Source: an uncultured Mollicutes bacterium (lineage in GTDB: Bacteria; Bacillota_I; Bacilli_A; RF39; UBA660). From it: a DNA stretch of 53,640 nt. The position numbers and the translations under genes are program-made. Shown here piece after piece: positions 18,270 through 26,219 of this stretch. How positions within the stretch are numbered: position 1 is the first letter of the stretch; every line of letters starts with the position of its first letter. The stretch spans positions 1 through 53,640 of the forward strand of contig UQQI01000003.1 of NCBI GenBank assembly GCA_900543055.1, written 5' to 3'. Under the pieces are notes generated by a model. That model had not been told where the DNA came from. It made no database searches and saw only the letters and a program-made list of their open reading frames with translations.

Positions 18270-19713
18270 TTGTTGTTCCTCCTTCTTCTAGATTCATTCC
18301 TTTTAGTATAGAATTTTTACCGTACTTATCTTTAATGTTCAAAAGCGTTTTTTGAAGTTTTTCCTCCTCTTTTTCTTGTTCTTTTATCTTTTCTTCAATG
18401 TTTATATTTACAACTTCATCTTCAAATAAATTTATTTGTTTTAACTCTACTTTTCTTTCTTTTTCTTCTTTTTTTATGATATTAGTTGCTACTATATTTA
18501 TTCTTCTAATTGATAAAGTTTTGTTTATTATTTGATCATATATTTTAATAACTTCTTCCATTATTATTTTTGTAGATGATGTGTAATGATCAAGTTTTAT
18601 TATACCATGAGAACTTTTTGGAATTGTTCTTCCATATCTGTCTGTTTTTGTTTCTCCTTTATAATAGTTTAAATTTTCTATGTCATACCCTATATCAAGA
18701 ACTAATTCTTTTGTTAGATAATTATTTTTTACTAAGTCTAGTACTAATAAATCTGTCATTTCTTTTACAATTAATTTTGCTTTTTTATAGTCATACGGGC
18801 AATGTAGAACTTGTCCTGAACCAACACTTGATGCTTTTGGCTTAAAACTTTTTATATCCTTCATAGTGACTGTCTCTATTCCCCAAGCATGATCTATCAA
18901 AAATTCTGCATTTATCCCAAAGAGTTTAAATAATAATTCTTCATTTTCAAGAGATATTCTTGCTATGTCGCCCATAGTATAAATATTGTTTTCTTCTAAT
19001 TTTTTAGCATAACCTCTTCCTACTCTCCAAAAGTCTGTTAATGGTTTATGAGTCCATAATAATTTTTTATATGTTAACTCGTCTAGCCCTGCAATTCTTA
19101 CACCATATTCATTTGGCTCAGCATGTTTTGCAACTATATCCATAGCTACTTTTGCAAGATACATGTTTGTACCTATTCCACCGGTTGCAGTTATTCCAGT
19201 TTGTTCATATACTTCATTTATCATTAAAGTAATTAATTGTCTTGCAGTTAATTTATATGTTTTTAAATATGAAGTAATATCTATAAATACTTCATCTATT
19301 GAATAAACATAAATATCATCTTTGGATACATATTTTAAGTAGCAATTATATATTTTTGCTGAGTATTCCATATAATATTTCATTCTAGGTTTTGCTATTA
19401 TAAAATCTAATTCTAGACTTTTATCTTTTAATTCGTCTTCATTACAAGATTTAGCAATAAACTTTTTATAATTGTTTTCTTTTAATCTCTCTTTGTTTAT
19501 TTCTTTTACTTTTGCAAGCACTTCGAATAGTCTTGCTCTTCCTGGTATGCCATATTTTTTTAGTGAAGGTGATGTTGCTAGACAAATTGTTTTTTCTGTT
19601 CGTGATGCATCAGCAACAACTAAATTTGTTTTTATTGGGTCTAGTCCTCTTTCTTGACATTCAACAGATGCATAAAAACTTTTTAAGTCTATACAAATAT
19701 ATACTTTATTCAT
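18232..19713 (-). CDS. uvrX: Y-family DNA polymerase (UvrX/UmuC-like)
   Basis: This 493-residue translesion polymerase opens with the palm motif CIDLKSFYASVECQERG. YSIDEVFIDIT carries the second catalytic acidic pair, and GIGTNMYLAKVAMD follows. The little-finger region includes SVGSGQVLHCPYDY. It resembles UvrX/YqjW-type polymerases of Firmicutes more than DinB. The C-terminal tail is Lys/Glu-rich, with a possible sliding-clamp peptide around QINLFE. ATG at 19713 follows AGAGGGTG. The GTG at 19722 sits in that site. It pairs with the overlapping yolD gene. Such pairs occur both in chromosomes and on mobile elements. Confidence 0.9.
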   Translation of the reverse strand: MNKVYICIDLKSFYASVECQERGLDPIKTNLVVADASRTEKTICLATSPSLKKYGIPGRARLFEVLAKVKEINKERLKENNYKKFIAKSCNEDELKDKSLELDFIIAKPRMKYYMEYSAKIYNCYLKYVSKDDIYVYSIDEVFIDITSYLKTYKLTARQLITLMINEVYEQTGITATGGIGTNMYLAKVAMDIVAKHAEPNEYGVRIAGLDELTYKKLLWTHKPLTDFWRVGRGYAKKLEENNIYTMGDIARISLENEELLFKLFGINAEFLIDHAWGIETVTMKDIKSFKPKASSVGSGQVLHCPYDYKKAKLIVKEMTDLLVLDLVKNNYLTKELVLDIGYDIENLNYYKGETKTDRYGRTIPKSSHGIIKLDHYTSSTKIIMEEVIKIYDQIINKTLSIRRINIVATNIIKKEEKERKVELKQINLFEDEVVNINIEEKIKEQEKEEEKLQKTLLNIKDKYGKNSILKGMNLEEGGTTIERNKQVGGHSA

Positions 19714-19952
19714 AATACGCACCCTCTTTATAAATCTATATTATCATACATTTGTTTGGTGGTCAATATGAACAAAAAAATAAAATTTTCAGTTATTTTT
19801 GTTTTAGAACTTTTTTAGTTTTTACTTTAATATTAAGTGCTTTTATGTATTTAACCCATTTAGTATAACAATAAATAGAATTTGTTAAATAACCAACTTT
19901 GTTTAGATATCAAAAATTCTCATAAAATATTAAAAAATATATCTAAAAGATA

Positions 19953-19990
19953 TAAAAACCTCATTTCTCTTATAACAAGAAATGAGGTCA
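19953..19990 (-). terminator. Intrinsic terminator of the thioredoxin-like lipoprotein gene
   Basis: An eleven-base-pair stem (19958-19968 with 19978-19988) precedes TTTTTATA on the minus strand. The rest of the 19740-20037 gap shows no gene or clear RNA signal. Confidence 0.8.
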
Positions 19991-20037
19991 TATCAACTCT
20001 TATCGACTTTATAATACAATTTAAATATTTATAACTA

Positions 20038-20718
20038 TTATTTATTTTTAAAAAAGTTATCAAAAGATTTTTCTTCGTCTTTTAAAATTTCTTTTGTTAA
20101 TTTTGCATCAGCATCTTTTTGATTTTCTGATGTTGCTGAAGTGATTCTTTTTGCAACTCCATTTTCTACATAGATAAAGTCTGGAGCAAAGATTCTTTTT
20201 TCTCCTACTTTTACTTCTTCTCCATCATCTGTTGTTAAAGTATAGTCTTCTAATAAGTTATCAAACTTTTCTAGTAATTTATAGTATTCTTTAGTACCAT
20301 CTTTTTCTTTTTCGGCTTCATTTTTATCATTTAATTTATACATATCCCTTAATATTTCATTATGAAAACCATTCCATATATCTACATAATATATTTTTTT
20401 AATATTGTTTTTTTGTGCAGATTCGATTGATTTTTCAATTACACTTCTACACCATGGACAATATGATGAACCGAAGTAAACATAAAAAGTTTCTTTGTTA
20501 TTTATCTTTTCCAATATTTCTTTTGCACTACTATAAACATAAGGATTATTTTTATCTATTTTTAATGTGCGATATTTATTATCACTATAAGAAGTTTTAT
20601 CTCCATTTATTTTTTCATATTCTTCTTTAAACTTTAATGCATCTTTATTATTTGCAGAACATCCTGTTACCAATAAACTTATAAATAAAATTAAAATTAA
20701 AAATACTTTCTTTTTCAT
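20038..20718 (-). CDS. Thioredoxin-fold lipoprotein (CPWC)
   Basis: This 226-residue secreted lipoprotein has a signal peptide with lipobox LVTGC, the modified cysteine being near residue 20. A thioredoxin-like domain follows, with the active site in YFGSSYCPWCRSVIEKS. A CxxC on the outer face of the membrane suggests a disulphide reductase or isomerase, or a redox-linked surface protein. The C-terminal part (FAPDFIYVENGVAKRITSA) fits the end of the fold. No cytochrome-maturation genes lie nearby. It is immediately downstream of the two tandem RNA genes and could be under read-through from the proximal one. Confidence 0.8.
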   Translation of the reverse strand: MKKKVFLILILFISLLVTGCSANNKDALKFKEEYEKINGDKTSYSDNKYRTLKIDKNNPYVYSSAKEILEKINNKETFYVYFGSSYCPWCRSVIEKSIESAQKNNIKKIYYVDIWNGFHNEILRDMYKLNDKNEAEKEKDGTKEYYKLLEKFDNLLEDYTLTTDDGEEVKVGEKRIFAPDFIYVENGVAKRITSATSENQKDADAKLTKEILKDEEKSFDNFFKNK

Positions 20719-20769
20719 TTTTATACAACGCTCCTATATTTAACATTATACATAATACTGGTGTTAAAG

Positions 20770-21120
20770 ACAATAAAAAAAGTTTCGATTGATAGTCAAA
20801 ACTTTTTTCAAGACAATACAACGAACTATTTTTAACTAGCCTATCAAACAATTAAAAATAATCTCTTACATTTTGGTGTCTACCATGTGATCACATAACT
20901 AATAGGCGTAAGATTAACCATTGACATTTTTATATAGTTTCAAAAATCTCTTCGCGTATCTATAATTAATAAATTAACTATAGTAATAATTATTTTAATA
21001 TATGATCCTCGATTAAATAAAAAACCAATTTTTTCTATTCAATCTCCTATATACTAAATGCAATTATAATAACACTACTAAGACAAAATCGAAACTATCT
21101 TTTGTTATTATCTATTAGCT
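20770..21120 (-). ncRNA. Structured RNA, tandem copy A (unidentified family)
   Basis: About 350 bases with its own promoter (see 21127-21155), ending in a terminator: stem AAGTTTTGA with TCGAAACTT, then TTTTTTTATT. The last ~155 bases (20772-20928) are nearly identical to copy B. They contain the palindrome ATGTGATCACAT and potential pairings TAATCT/AGATTA and GCCTAT/ATAGGC, arranged as a pseudoknot. The first ~190 bases differ from copy B but keep the same plan, including a hairpin held between AGGAG and GAGGATCA. It does not look like RNase P RNA, tmRNA, 6S, SRP RNA or a riboswitch class I can recall. No plausible protein is encoded. Confidence 0.75.
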
Positions 21121-21126
21121 ATTTAT

Positions 21127-21155
21127 ATTAAAGCATATATTTTATATTTATGCAA
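21127..21155 (-). promoter_or_regulatory. Promoter of RNA copy A
   Basis: On the minus strand, TTGCAT (21150-21155), 17 bases, then TTTAAT (21127-21132). The same boxes at the same spacing precede copy B. Confidence 0.65.
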
Positions 21156-21203
21156 CACTTTTTTTAAAATTCATTTAAATAATTATAAATTGCAAAATAA
21201 ACA

Positions 21204-21538
21204 ATAAAAAAAGCTTCGATTGATAGTCGAAACTTTTTTCAAGACAATACAATGAACTATTTTAGTCAGCCTATCAAACTGATAAAAATAATCTCTTACA
21301 TTTGGTGTCTACCATGTGATCACATAACTAGTAGGCGCAAGATTAACCATTGACATCATATAATTTGAAACCATGATTATTATCATCTAGGAATTAAATA
21401 TTTTATTTCATATATTTAACTTAATTAGTTTTATTATTTGATCCCTAGCTATGTATAGCAATCTTTCTATACATAGCCTCCTAAATAGCAAAACCTAATC
21501 AATTATATCCTTTCAAATTATATTCATAACTACTAGCT
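21204..21538 (-). ncRNA. Structured RNA, tandem copy B (unidentified family)
   Basis: About 335 bases, the paralogue of copy A lying upstream of it on the same strand. The conserved 3' domain is 21204-21355. The terminator stem AAGTTTCGA pairs with TCGAAGCTT and runs into TTTTTTTATT. The 5' part carries an eleven-base-pair hairpin (GCTATGTATAG with CTATACATAGC) between AGGAG and TAGGGATCA. Copy A has an unrelated sequence forming a hairpin at the same site. Conserved structure with changed sequence argues for a functional RNA. Its position between mntP and the lipoprotein gene gives no clear role. Confidence 0.75.
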
Positions 21539-21544
21539 ATATTT

Positions 21545-21573
21545 ATTAAAACATATTATTTTGAATTTTGCAA
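21545..21573 (-). promoter_or_regulatory. Promoter of RNA copy B
   Basis: On the minus strand, TTGCAA (21568-21573), 17 bases, then TTTAAT (21545-21550). It lies just past the mntP stop, so each RNA copy is an independent transcription unit. Confidence 0.65.
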
Positions 21574-21582
21574 GTAATTTTT

Positions 21583-22143
21583 TTAAATTATTTTTAAATG
21601 TTCTAATAAAATTTTTAAGCCTATACCAATTAGAACTATCCCACCTAATGTTTCTGCGATTTTTCCATATTTGTTTCCAAATTCATTTCCAATAAATACT
21701 CCAATCATTGAAAGAAATATTGTTATTATTCCTATTATAGTTACTGCTCCAATTATATTTACTCTAAGAAATGCTAATGTTATACCTATTGCTAGAGCAT
21801 CAATACTTGTAGCAATTGCAAGGGGGGTCATTGTTTTAAAGTCTATTAAATCATTTAGACTTTCACTTTCTTTAGATAGTGACTCTCTAATCATATTTAT
21901 ACCAACTACTGCTAATAAGAAAAATGCTATCCAGTGATCAATTGCTTCTACAACTTCTTTAAAAGATATTCCAAGTAAATATCCTATGATGGGCATTATT
22001 GCTTGAAATGTGCCAAAATATAGTGCTATAGTAATTGTTTTTTTCTTATCTAATTTTTTCATAGATAGTCCCTTACAAATAGAAACTGCAGTTGCATCCA
22101 TCGCTAAACTAACTCCCAATAAAATTATATCAATTAATTTCAA
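21583..22143 (-). CDS. mntP: Manganese efflux pump MntP
   Basis: This polytopic exporter of about 186 residues has six hydrophobic helices. The two inverted halves carry the conserved acidic signatures SLAMDATAVSICKGL and ATSIDALAIGITLAF. Those Asp residues are the metal site of the family. The start is uncertain: a TTG at 22143 lies six bases after AGGTG and is preferred, while the GTG at 22152 overlaps that site. mntP is often preceded by a yybP-ykoY manganese riboswitch, but the 85 bases upstream are too short and show no such structure. Confidence 0.88.
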   Translation of the reverse strand: MKLIDIILLGVSLAMDATAVSICKGLSMKKLDKKKTITIALYFGTFQAIMPIIGYLLGISFKEVVEAIDHWIAFFLLAVVGINMIRESLSKESESLNDLIDFKTMTPLAIATSIDALAIGITLAFLRVNIIGAVTIIGIITIFLSMIGVFIGNEFGNKYGKIAETLGGIVLIGIGLKILLEHLKII

Positions 22144-22198
22144 ACTTTTCACCTGCTTCTATATTAACATTATTCATTTTATTACAAACATATATATA

Positions 22199-22228
22199 AA
22201 ACAGACAAACTGTTTAAATTTGTCTGTT
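22199..22228 (-). terminator. Intrinsic terminator of lon
   Basis: A ten-base-pair stem, AACAGACAAA with TTTGTCTGTT, is followed by TTATAT on the minus strand, directly after the lon stop. Confidence 0.75.
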
Positions 22229-24508
22229 CTAGTTTATTAATTTTAATTCTTTTAATACTTCTTTTACTGTTGTTACAGGAATTACTTCTATTTTTTCTTT
22301 TATCTCTTCAGGGATATCTTTTAAGTCCTCTATGTTGTCTTTTGGAATAAACGCTTTCTTTACTCCTGCTCGTTCTGCTGCCATTAACTTTTCTTTCAAT
22401 CCACCTATTGGCATGACATTACCCCTTAATGAAACTTCACCTGTCATGGCAATATTTCCTGAAACTTTTTTATTTGTTAATAAAGAAGCAAGTGCTGTAG
22501 TTATTGTTATTCCGGCACTAGGTCCATCTTTTGGTACTGCTCCTTCTGGTACATGAATATGAATATCGCTTTCTGTTATTTTTTTAACATACTCTGGATA
22601 AATGTTTTTTATTAGACTTATAGCTATTTGGATAGATTCTTTCATTACATCACCTAATTGACCAGTAATTGTAAGTTTTCCTTTTCCCTTAGTCATACTT
22701 GATTCAATGAATAATATTTCTCCTCCAGCACTAGTCCAAGCTAGTCCTGTGATTATACCAGAATTAGTACTTTTTCCTACTTCGTCATGGTGAATTTTAT
22801 GAATATCAATATATTCAGAATAATTTTTATTTGTTATTTCTATTTTATTTTCTTCACCTGTTACTATTTTTAGCGCTGACTCTCTACATAAATGTTCAAT
22901 TATTCTTTTTAGTCCTCTTACTCCTGACTCCATAGTATAGTCTTTTATAATATTTTTTATTCCAGATGATGTAAAACCTATTTGTTTTTTGGTTAGTCCT
23001 ATTTTTTTCATAGATTCTGGTATTAAATACTCTTTAGCAATTTGTTCTTTTTCTATTGGAGTATAACCACTAAACTCAATTACTTCCATTCTATTTAATA
23101 ATGGTTCTGGAATTTTATCTATACTATTTGCTGTACATATAAATAATGTGTCTGATAAGTCGTATGGAACATTTAAATAATGATCTGTAAATGTATTATT
23201 TTGTTCTGGGTCTAGTACTTCTAGTAATGCACTGGCTGGGTCTCCATCATACGATGTTATTAGTTTATCAACTTCATCTAGAACTATTACTGGGTTTGAT
23301 ACACCTGACTTTTCTATTCCACTCATTATTCTACCTGGAAGTGCTCCTAAATATGTTCTTCTATGACCTCTTATCTCTGCTTCATCCCTAATACCTCCAA
23401 GAGATATTCTCACATATTTTCTATTTAATGCTTTTGCAATAGAAGAGGCAACTGATGTTTTTCCAGTTCCTGGAGGACCTACAAATAGCAAAATACTACC
23501 AGATTGTTTTTTATTAAGATTCATAACAGCAATTTCTTCTATTATTCTTTTCTTTACTTTTTTTAGTCCAAAATGTTCTTTATCAAGTACCTCTTTAGCT
23601 TTAGAAATATCATAATTTTTAAATTTTTCTTTTTTCCAAGAAAGTGATGTCATAAAATCTAAATAGTCATATAACATTCCATATTCTTGACTACTGCTTC
23701 CTTCTTGTTTTAATCTATTTAACACTTTTAATGCTTCTTTTTTTGCATCTTTATTCATTCCAGACTTTTCTATTTTTCTTTCAAACTCACTTGTTTCTGA
23801 AACACAATCTGGATTCATTTCTTCTAATTCTTTTTCTAGATAATCAATTTGTTTTCTAATGGATGTTTCTTTGTACATTTTCTTTAAATCTTCATCTTCT
23901 TTATTTTTAGCGGATTTTGTAATACTTTCAATATTAATGTACTCATAAATCATTTTTTCTATTTTTTCAGTTCTTTTCTTCTTAGAATCTTCCTTTAGAA
24001 GAGCATATTTTTCTTCTTCACTATTCGGTAGCCAACTAGATATTGCACATATCACTTCATTAAGGGACTTCCATTGCATAATATAGGCTCTTACCATAAA
24101 ACTCCACTGATTATCTTTTATAAAATTAGTTAATTCACTTTTCATTTTCATTAATTTAGATGTTTCTTCTTCAATAGATATATCATCTACTTCTTCTCGT
24201 AAATTTATTTCTATTTCATAGTTGTTTTCTATTTTTGTTTTTCTAAATTTTAATATATTTATTCTCTCTTTAGTGTCTATTGTAACTAGTCCATTCTTAT
24301 CTATATCGGCAATTACTCCAGAAACCCCTATTTTTTGGAAAGCACTTTTGCTAATTTTTGAATAGTTTAATCTTTCCTTGCATACTAGGAAAATAATTTT
24401 ATCGTTTACTTCTACTTGTCTTCCACCTAAATCTACAATATTTTCTTTTGGAATATACATAGTTGAATGTGGTAATACAATACTGTCATATATTGGAATT
24501 ATTAACAT
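22229..24508 (-). CDS. lon: ATP-dependent protease Lon
   Basis: A 759-residue cytoplasmic AAA+ serine protease of damaged and regulatory proteins. The N-terminal substrate domain begins IPIYDSIVLPHSTMYIP. A helical middle follows. The ATPase has GPPGTGKTSVASS, IVLDEVDKL and a GVRGLKR sensor region. The protease domain has the catalytic Ser in PKDGPSAGITI and the Lys in GGLKEKLMAAERAGVKK. Length and order are those of classical LonA. It follows hsp20, but a hairpin with a T run lies between them. Lon may therefore be only partly under the hsp20 promoter. Confidence 0.95.
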   Translation of the reverse strand: MLIIPIYDSIVLPHSTMYIPKENIVDLGGRQVEVNDKIIFLVCKERLNYSKISKSAFQKIGVSGVIADIDKNGLVTIDTKERINILKFRKTKIENNYEIEINLREEVDDISIEEETSKLMKMKSELTNFIKDNQWSFMVRAYIMQWKSLNEVICAISSWLPNSEEEKYALLKEDSKKKRTEKIEKMIYEYINIESITKSAKNKEDEDLKKMYKETSIRKQIDYLEKELEEMNPDCVSETSEFERKIEKSGMNKDAKKEALKVLNRLKQEGSSSQEYGMLYDYLDFMTSLSWKKEKFKNYDISKAKEVLDKEHFGLKKVKKRIIEEIAVMNLNKKQSGSILLFVGPPGTGKTSVASSIAKALNRKYVRISLGGIRDEAEIRGHRRTYLGALPGRIMSGIEKSGVSNPVIVLDEVDKLITSYDGDPASALLEVLDPEQNNTFTDHYLNVPYDLSDTLFICTANSIDKIPEPLLNRMEVIEFSGYTPIEKEQIAKEYLIPESMKKIGLTKKQIGFTSSGIKNIIKDYTMESGVRGLKRIIEHLCRESALKIVTGEENKIEITNKNYSEYIDIHKIHHDEVGKSTNSGIITGLAWTSAGGEILFIESSMTKGKGKLTITGQLGDVMKESIQIAISLIKNIYPEYVKKITESDIHIHVPEGAVPKDGPSAGITITTALASLLTNKKVSGNIAMTGEVSLRGNVMPIGGLKEKLMAAERAGVKKAFIPKDNIEDLKDIPEEIKEKIEVIPVTTVKEVLKELKLIN

Positions 24509-24533
24509 ATATTTCTCCTTTTCTAATTTATTG

Positions 24534-24562
24534 ATAAAAAAAGGCTAGTACTAAGACTAGTC
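24534..24562 (-). terminator. Hairpin and T run between hsp20 and lon
   Basis: A short stem (CTAGT with ACTAG, extended imperfectly) is followed by CCTTTTTTTATC on the minus strand. It probably attenuates read-through into lon. Confidence 0.55.
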
Positions 24563-24568
24563 ATAAAC

Positions 24569-24988
24569 TTATTCGATTTCGATATATTTCTTTTCTTCAA
24601 GTTCTTTCTTAGGTTCTACTTTTGGTATTTCTACTTTTAGTGTACCATCTGTATATTTTGCTTTAATATCTTCCTCTTTAACATCTTCTCCTACATAGAA
24701 ACTTCTTGAACATTCTCCGTAATATCTTTCACGTCTTACGTATTTTCCATGTTCATCTTTTTCATCATTATTTGATTCTTGTTTTGCATTGATTGTTAAA
24801 TATCCATCATCGATTGTCATTTTAATATTATCTTTATTGAATCCAGGTAAATCAACCTCTAATTCAAAATTATTATCATTTTCTTTTATATCTGTCTTCA
24901 TCATTTTATTGTCATTTCTTGTAAAAAATGGATCATCAAACATATCGTCAAACAAATCAAAATCTCTTTTTCTTGGTACTAACATCAT
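24569..24988 (-). CDS. hsp20: Small heat-shock protein Hsp20
   Basis: A 139-residue alpha-crystallin-type holdase. The N-terminal arm has FDLFDDMFDDPFF. The alpha-crystallin domain contains LEVDLPGFNKDNIKMTIDDG, RRERYYGECSRSFYVGEDV and the C-terminal strand DGTLKVEIPK, which closes the fold. The tail lacks a clear I-x-I anchor but ends EEKKYIEIE. A CIRCE-type operator overlaps its promoter, so HrcA control is likely. It lies upstream of lon, a common functional grouping of holdase and protease. Confidence 0.92.
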   Translation of the reverse strand: MMLVPRKRDFDLFDDMFDDPFFTRNDNKMMKTDIKENDNNFELEVDLPGFNKDNIKMTIDDGYLTINAKQESNNDEKDEHGKYVRRERYYGECSRSFYVGEDVKEEDIKAKYTDGTLKVEIPKVEPKKELEEKKYIEIE

Positions 24989-25108
24989 ATAAATCTACTT
25001 CCTTTCACTTAATGTGTTGATTCCATTATAGGTAGCACATTTTTATTTTTAATTAATACCTTCAAATATAGATTGTTGTAATAAGTATTAATTTCTTATT
25101 ACATTTTA

Positions 25109-25137
25109 AATATAGCACTCTTATTAGCACTTGTCAA
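25109..25137 (-). promoter_or_regulatory. hsp20 promoter
   Basis: On the minus strand, a consensus TTGACA -35 box (25132-25137), 17 bases, and TATATT -10 box (25109-25114). The -35 box lies within the CIRCE repeat. The spacer holds a further half-site resembling GAGTGCTA. Confidence 0.8.
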
Positions 25138-25150
25138 GTTTAAGTGCTAA
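25124..25150. promoter_or_regulatory. CIRCE-type HrcA operator
   Basis: A perfect nine-base inverted repeat, TTAGCACTT, nine bases, AAGTGCTAA. The textbook CIRCE is TTAGCACTC-N9-GAGTGCTAA, so each arm differs at one matching position. It overlaps the hsp20 -35 box, as expected for repression by HrcA. Confidence 0.88.
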
Positions 25151-25158
25151 TAATATAT

Positions 25159-25184
25159 AAAAAAATTAGAGAATTATTCTCCAA
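25159..25184 (-). terminator. Terminator of the suf operon
   Basis: An eight-base stem with one mismatch spans the end of sufD and is followed by TTTTTTTATA on the minus strand. Confidence 0.6.
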
Positions 25185-26211
25185 TCTTTTTATCTAAATA
25201 TTCATTTATTTCTTCCTTAATAAGTTCATCTGGAATATTATTAATTATCTTAGTTAAGTTAGCTGAGATAATTAATCTCTTTGCTTGTTTTTCACTAAAT
25301 CCTCTACTCATTAAATAGAACAATTTAGATTCATCTACTTTACCAGACGATACTCCATGAGCACCTTCTACGTCTTCTTCTCCGCATAATAAAACTGGTA
25401 GAGATTTAGATTTTGCTTTATCAGACATTATTACACAATTTTCTTGTTCATCACCAATTGACTTTTCTGCACCTTTTACAAAATCAATTGTTCCTCTAAA
25501 TGTTTTTTTAGAAGAATCAAGCAAACATCCTTCTGTTCTAATAATAGACGATGTCTTTTTAGAAATATTTTTTAAGTAATAATTAATATCTATTATATCT
25601 TCAGAAGAGCCAAGATAAATACTATTTATTTTGTTACTAGCATTATACTCTTTTAATTCAGAATATACATTTGAAAGACGTATTTTTCCTCCTAAATCAA
25701 TTATATTATGTGTAACACTTGCATTTTCCTTTACACTTGACTCAATAGATATAAAACTTTCACTATTACTATTCATTAAATTTATAATACTTATTGTAGC
25801 GTTTGAATTTTCTTTCATAATAAGATTTTCTTTAAAGAAATGAAATGACTTAGTGTCATCTTTTGAATTATAAATAAATATTATATTGGCACTTGATGAT
25901 GATTCATATTCGATATTAATATTTTCTACTAAATCATTATTTTCTTCAAAAGTATATCTTATAATAATTGGTTCTTTTGCATTGAAATATTTTGGGACTT
26001 TTATATTTAATTCTTTATATTTGTTTAGAGCTAGTCCAATTTTTGAAGTTAGAGTTTCTGTTTTTTCTTCTTCTGTTATTTCTAATTTATTATTTTTTAT
26101 TTCATATTTTTTTAATTTAAAGTTTTCTGGTAGGTCTAAGTCTAATTTTATTTCGTTTACTCTAAAATTATTAGTTGTTTTTTCTTGAAGTTTATTTAAT
26201 ATATATTTCAT
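25174..26211 (-). CDS. sufD: Fe-S cluster assembly scaffold protein SufD-like
   Basis: This 345-residue SufB/SufD-family protein ends an Rrf2-sufC-sufB-sufD operon. The right-handed beta-helix core is followed by the diagnostic C-terminal block EGAHGVSSGKVDESKLFYLM and SRGFSEKQAKRLI. The His in EGAHG matches the SufD ligand position. SufD joins SufB and SufC in the complex that builds Fe-S clusters. It starts nine bases after the sufB stop. The N-terminal half is divergent, which is usual for SufD. Confidence 0.85.
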   Translation of the reverse strand: MKYILNKLQEKTTNNFRVNEIKLDLDLPENFKLKKYEIKNNKLEITEEEKTETLTSKIGLALNKYKELNIKVPKYFNAKEPIIIRYTFEENNDLVENINIEYESSSSANIIFIYNSKDDTKSFHFFKENLIMKENSNATISIINLMNSNSESFISIESSVKENASVTHNIIDLGGKIRLSNVYSELKEYNASNKINSIYLGSSEDIIDINYYLKNISKKTSSIIRTEGCLLDSSKKTFRGTIDFVKGAEKSIGDEQENCVIMSDKAKSKSLPVLLCGEEDVEGAHGVSSGKVDESKLFYLMSRGFSEKQAKRLIISANLTKIINNIPDELIKEEINEYLDKKIGE

Positions 26212-26219
26212 TTTATCAC

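Noticed and set aside
20648..20851. A 67-residue minus-strand frame at the lipoprotein start
   Set aside because: It overlaps the lipoprotein signal peptide and the RNA copy A terminator in another frame, with no ribosome site.
21001..21490. Nine-codon reading frames in both RNA copies (starting MYRK and, from TTG, MNRK)
   Set aside because: The AGGAG lies only one or two bases from the start, too close for initiation, and the same bases form the conserved hairpin.
20770..21538. RNase P RNA, tmRNA, 6S RNA or retron RNA
   Set aside because: No RNase P core consensus, no tRNA-like 3' end with a tag frame, no 6S-type long interrupted hairpin, and no reverse transcriptase nearby.
22144..22228. 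A yybP-ykoY manganese riboswitch before mntP
   Set aside because: The gap is under 90 bases, is largely the lon terminator, and shows none of the conserved internal-loop sequences.
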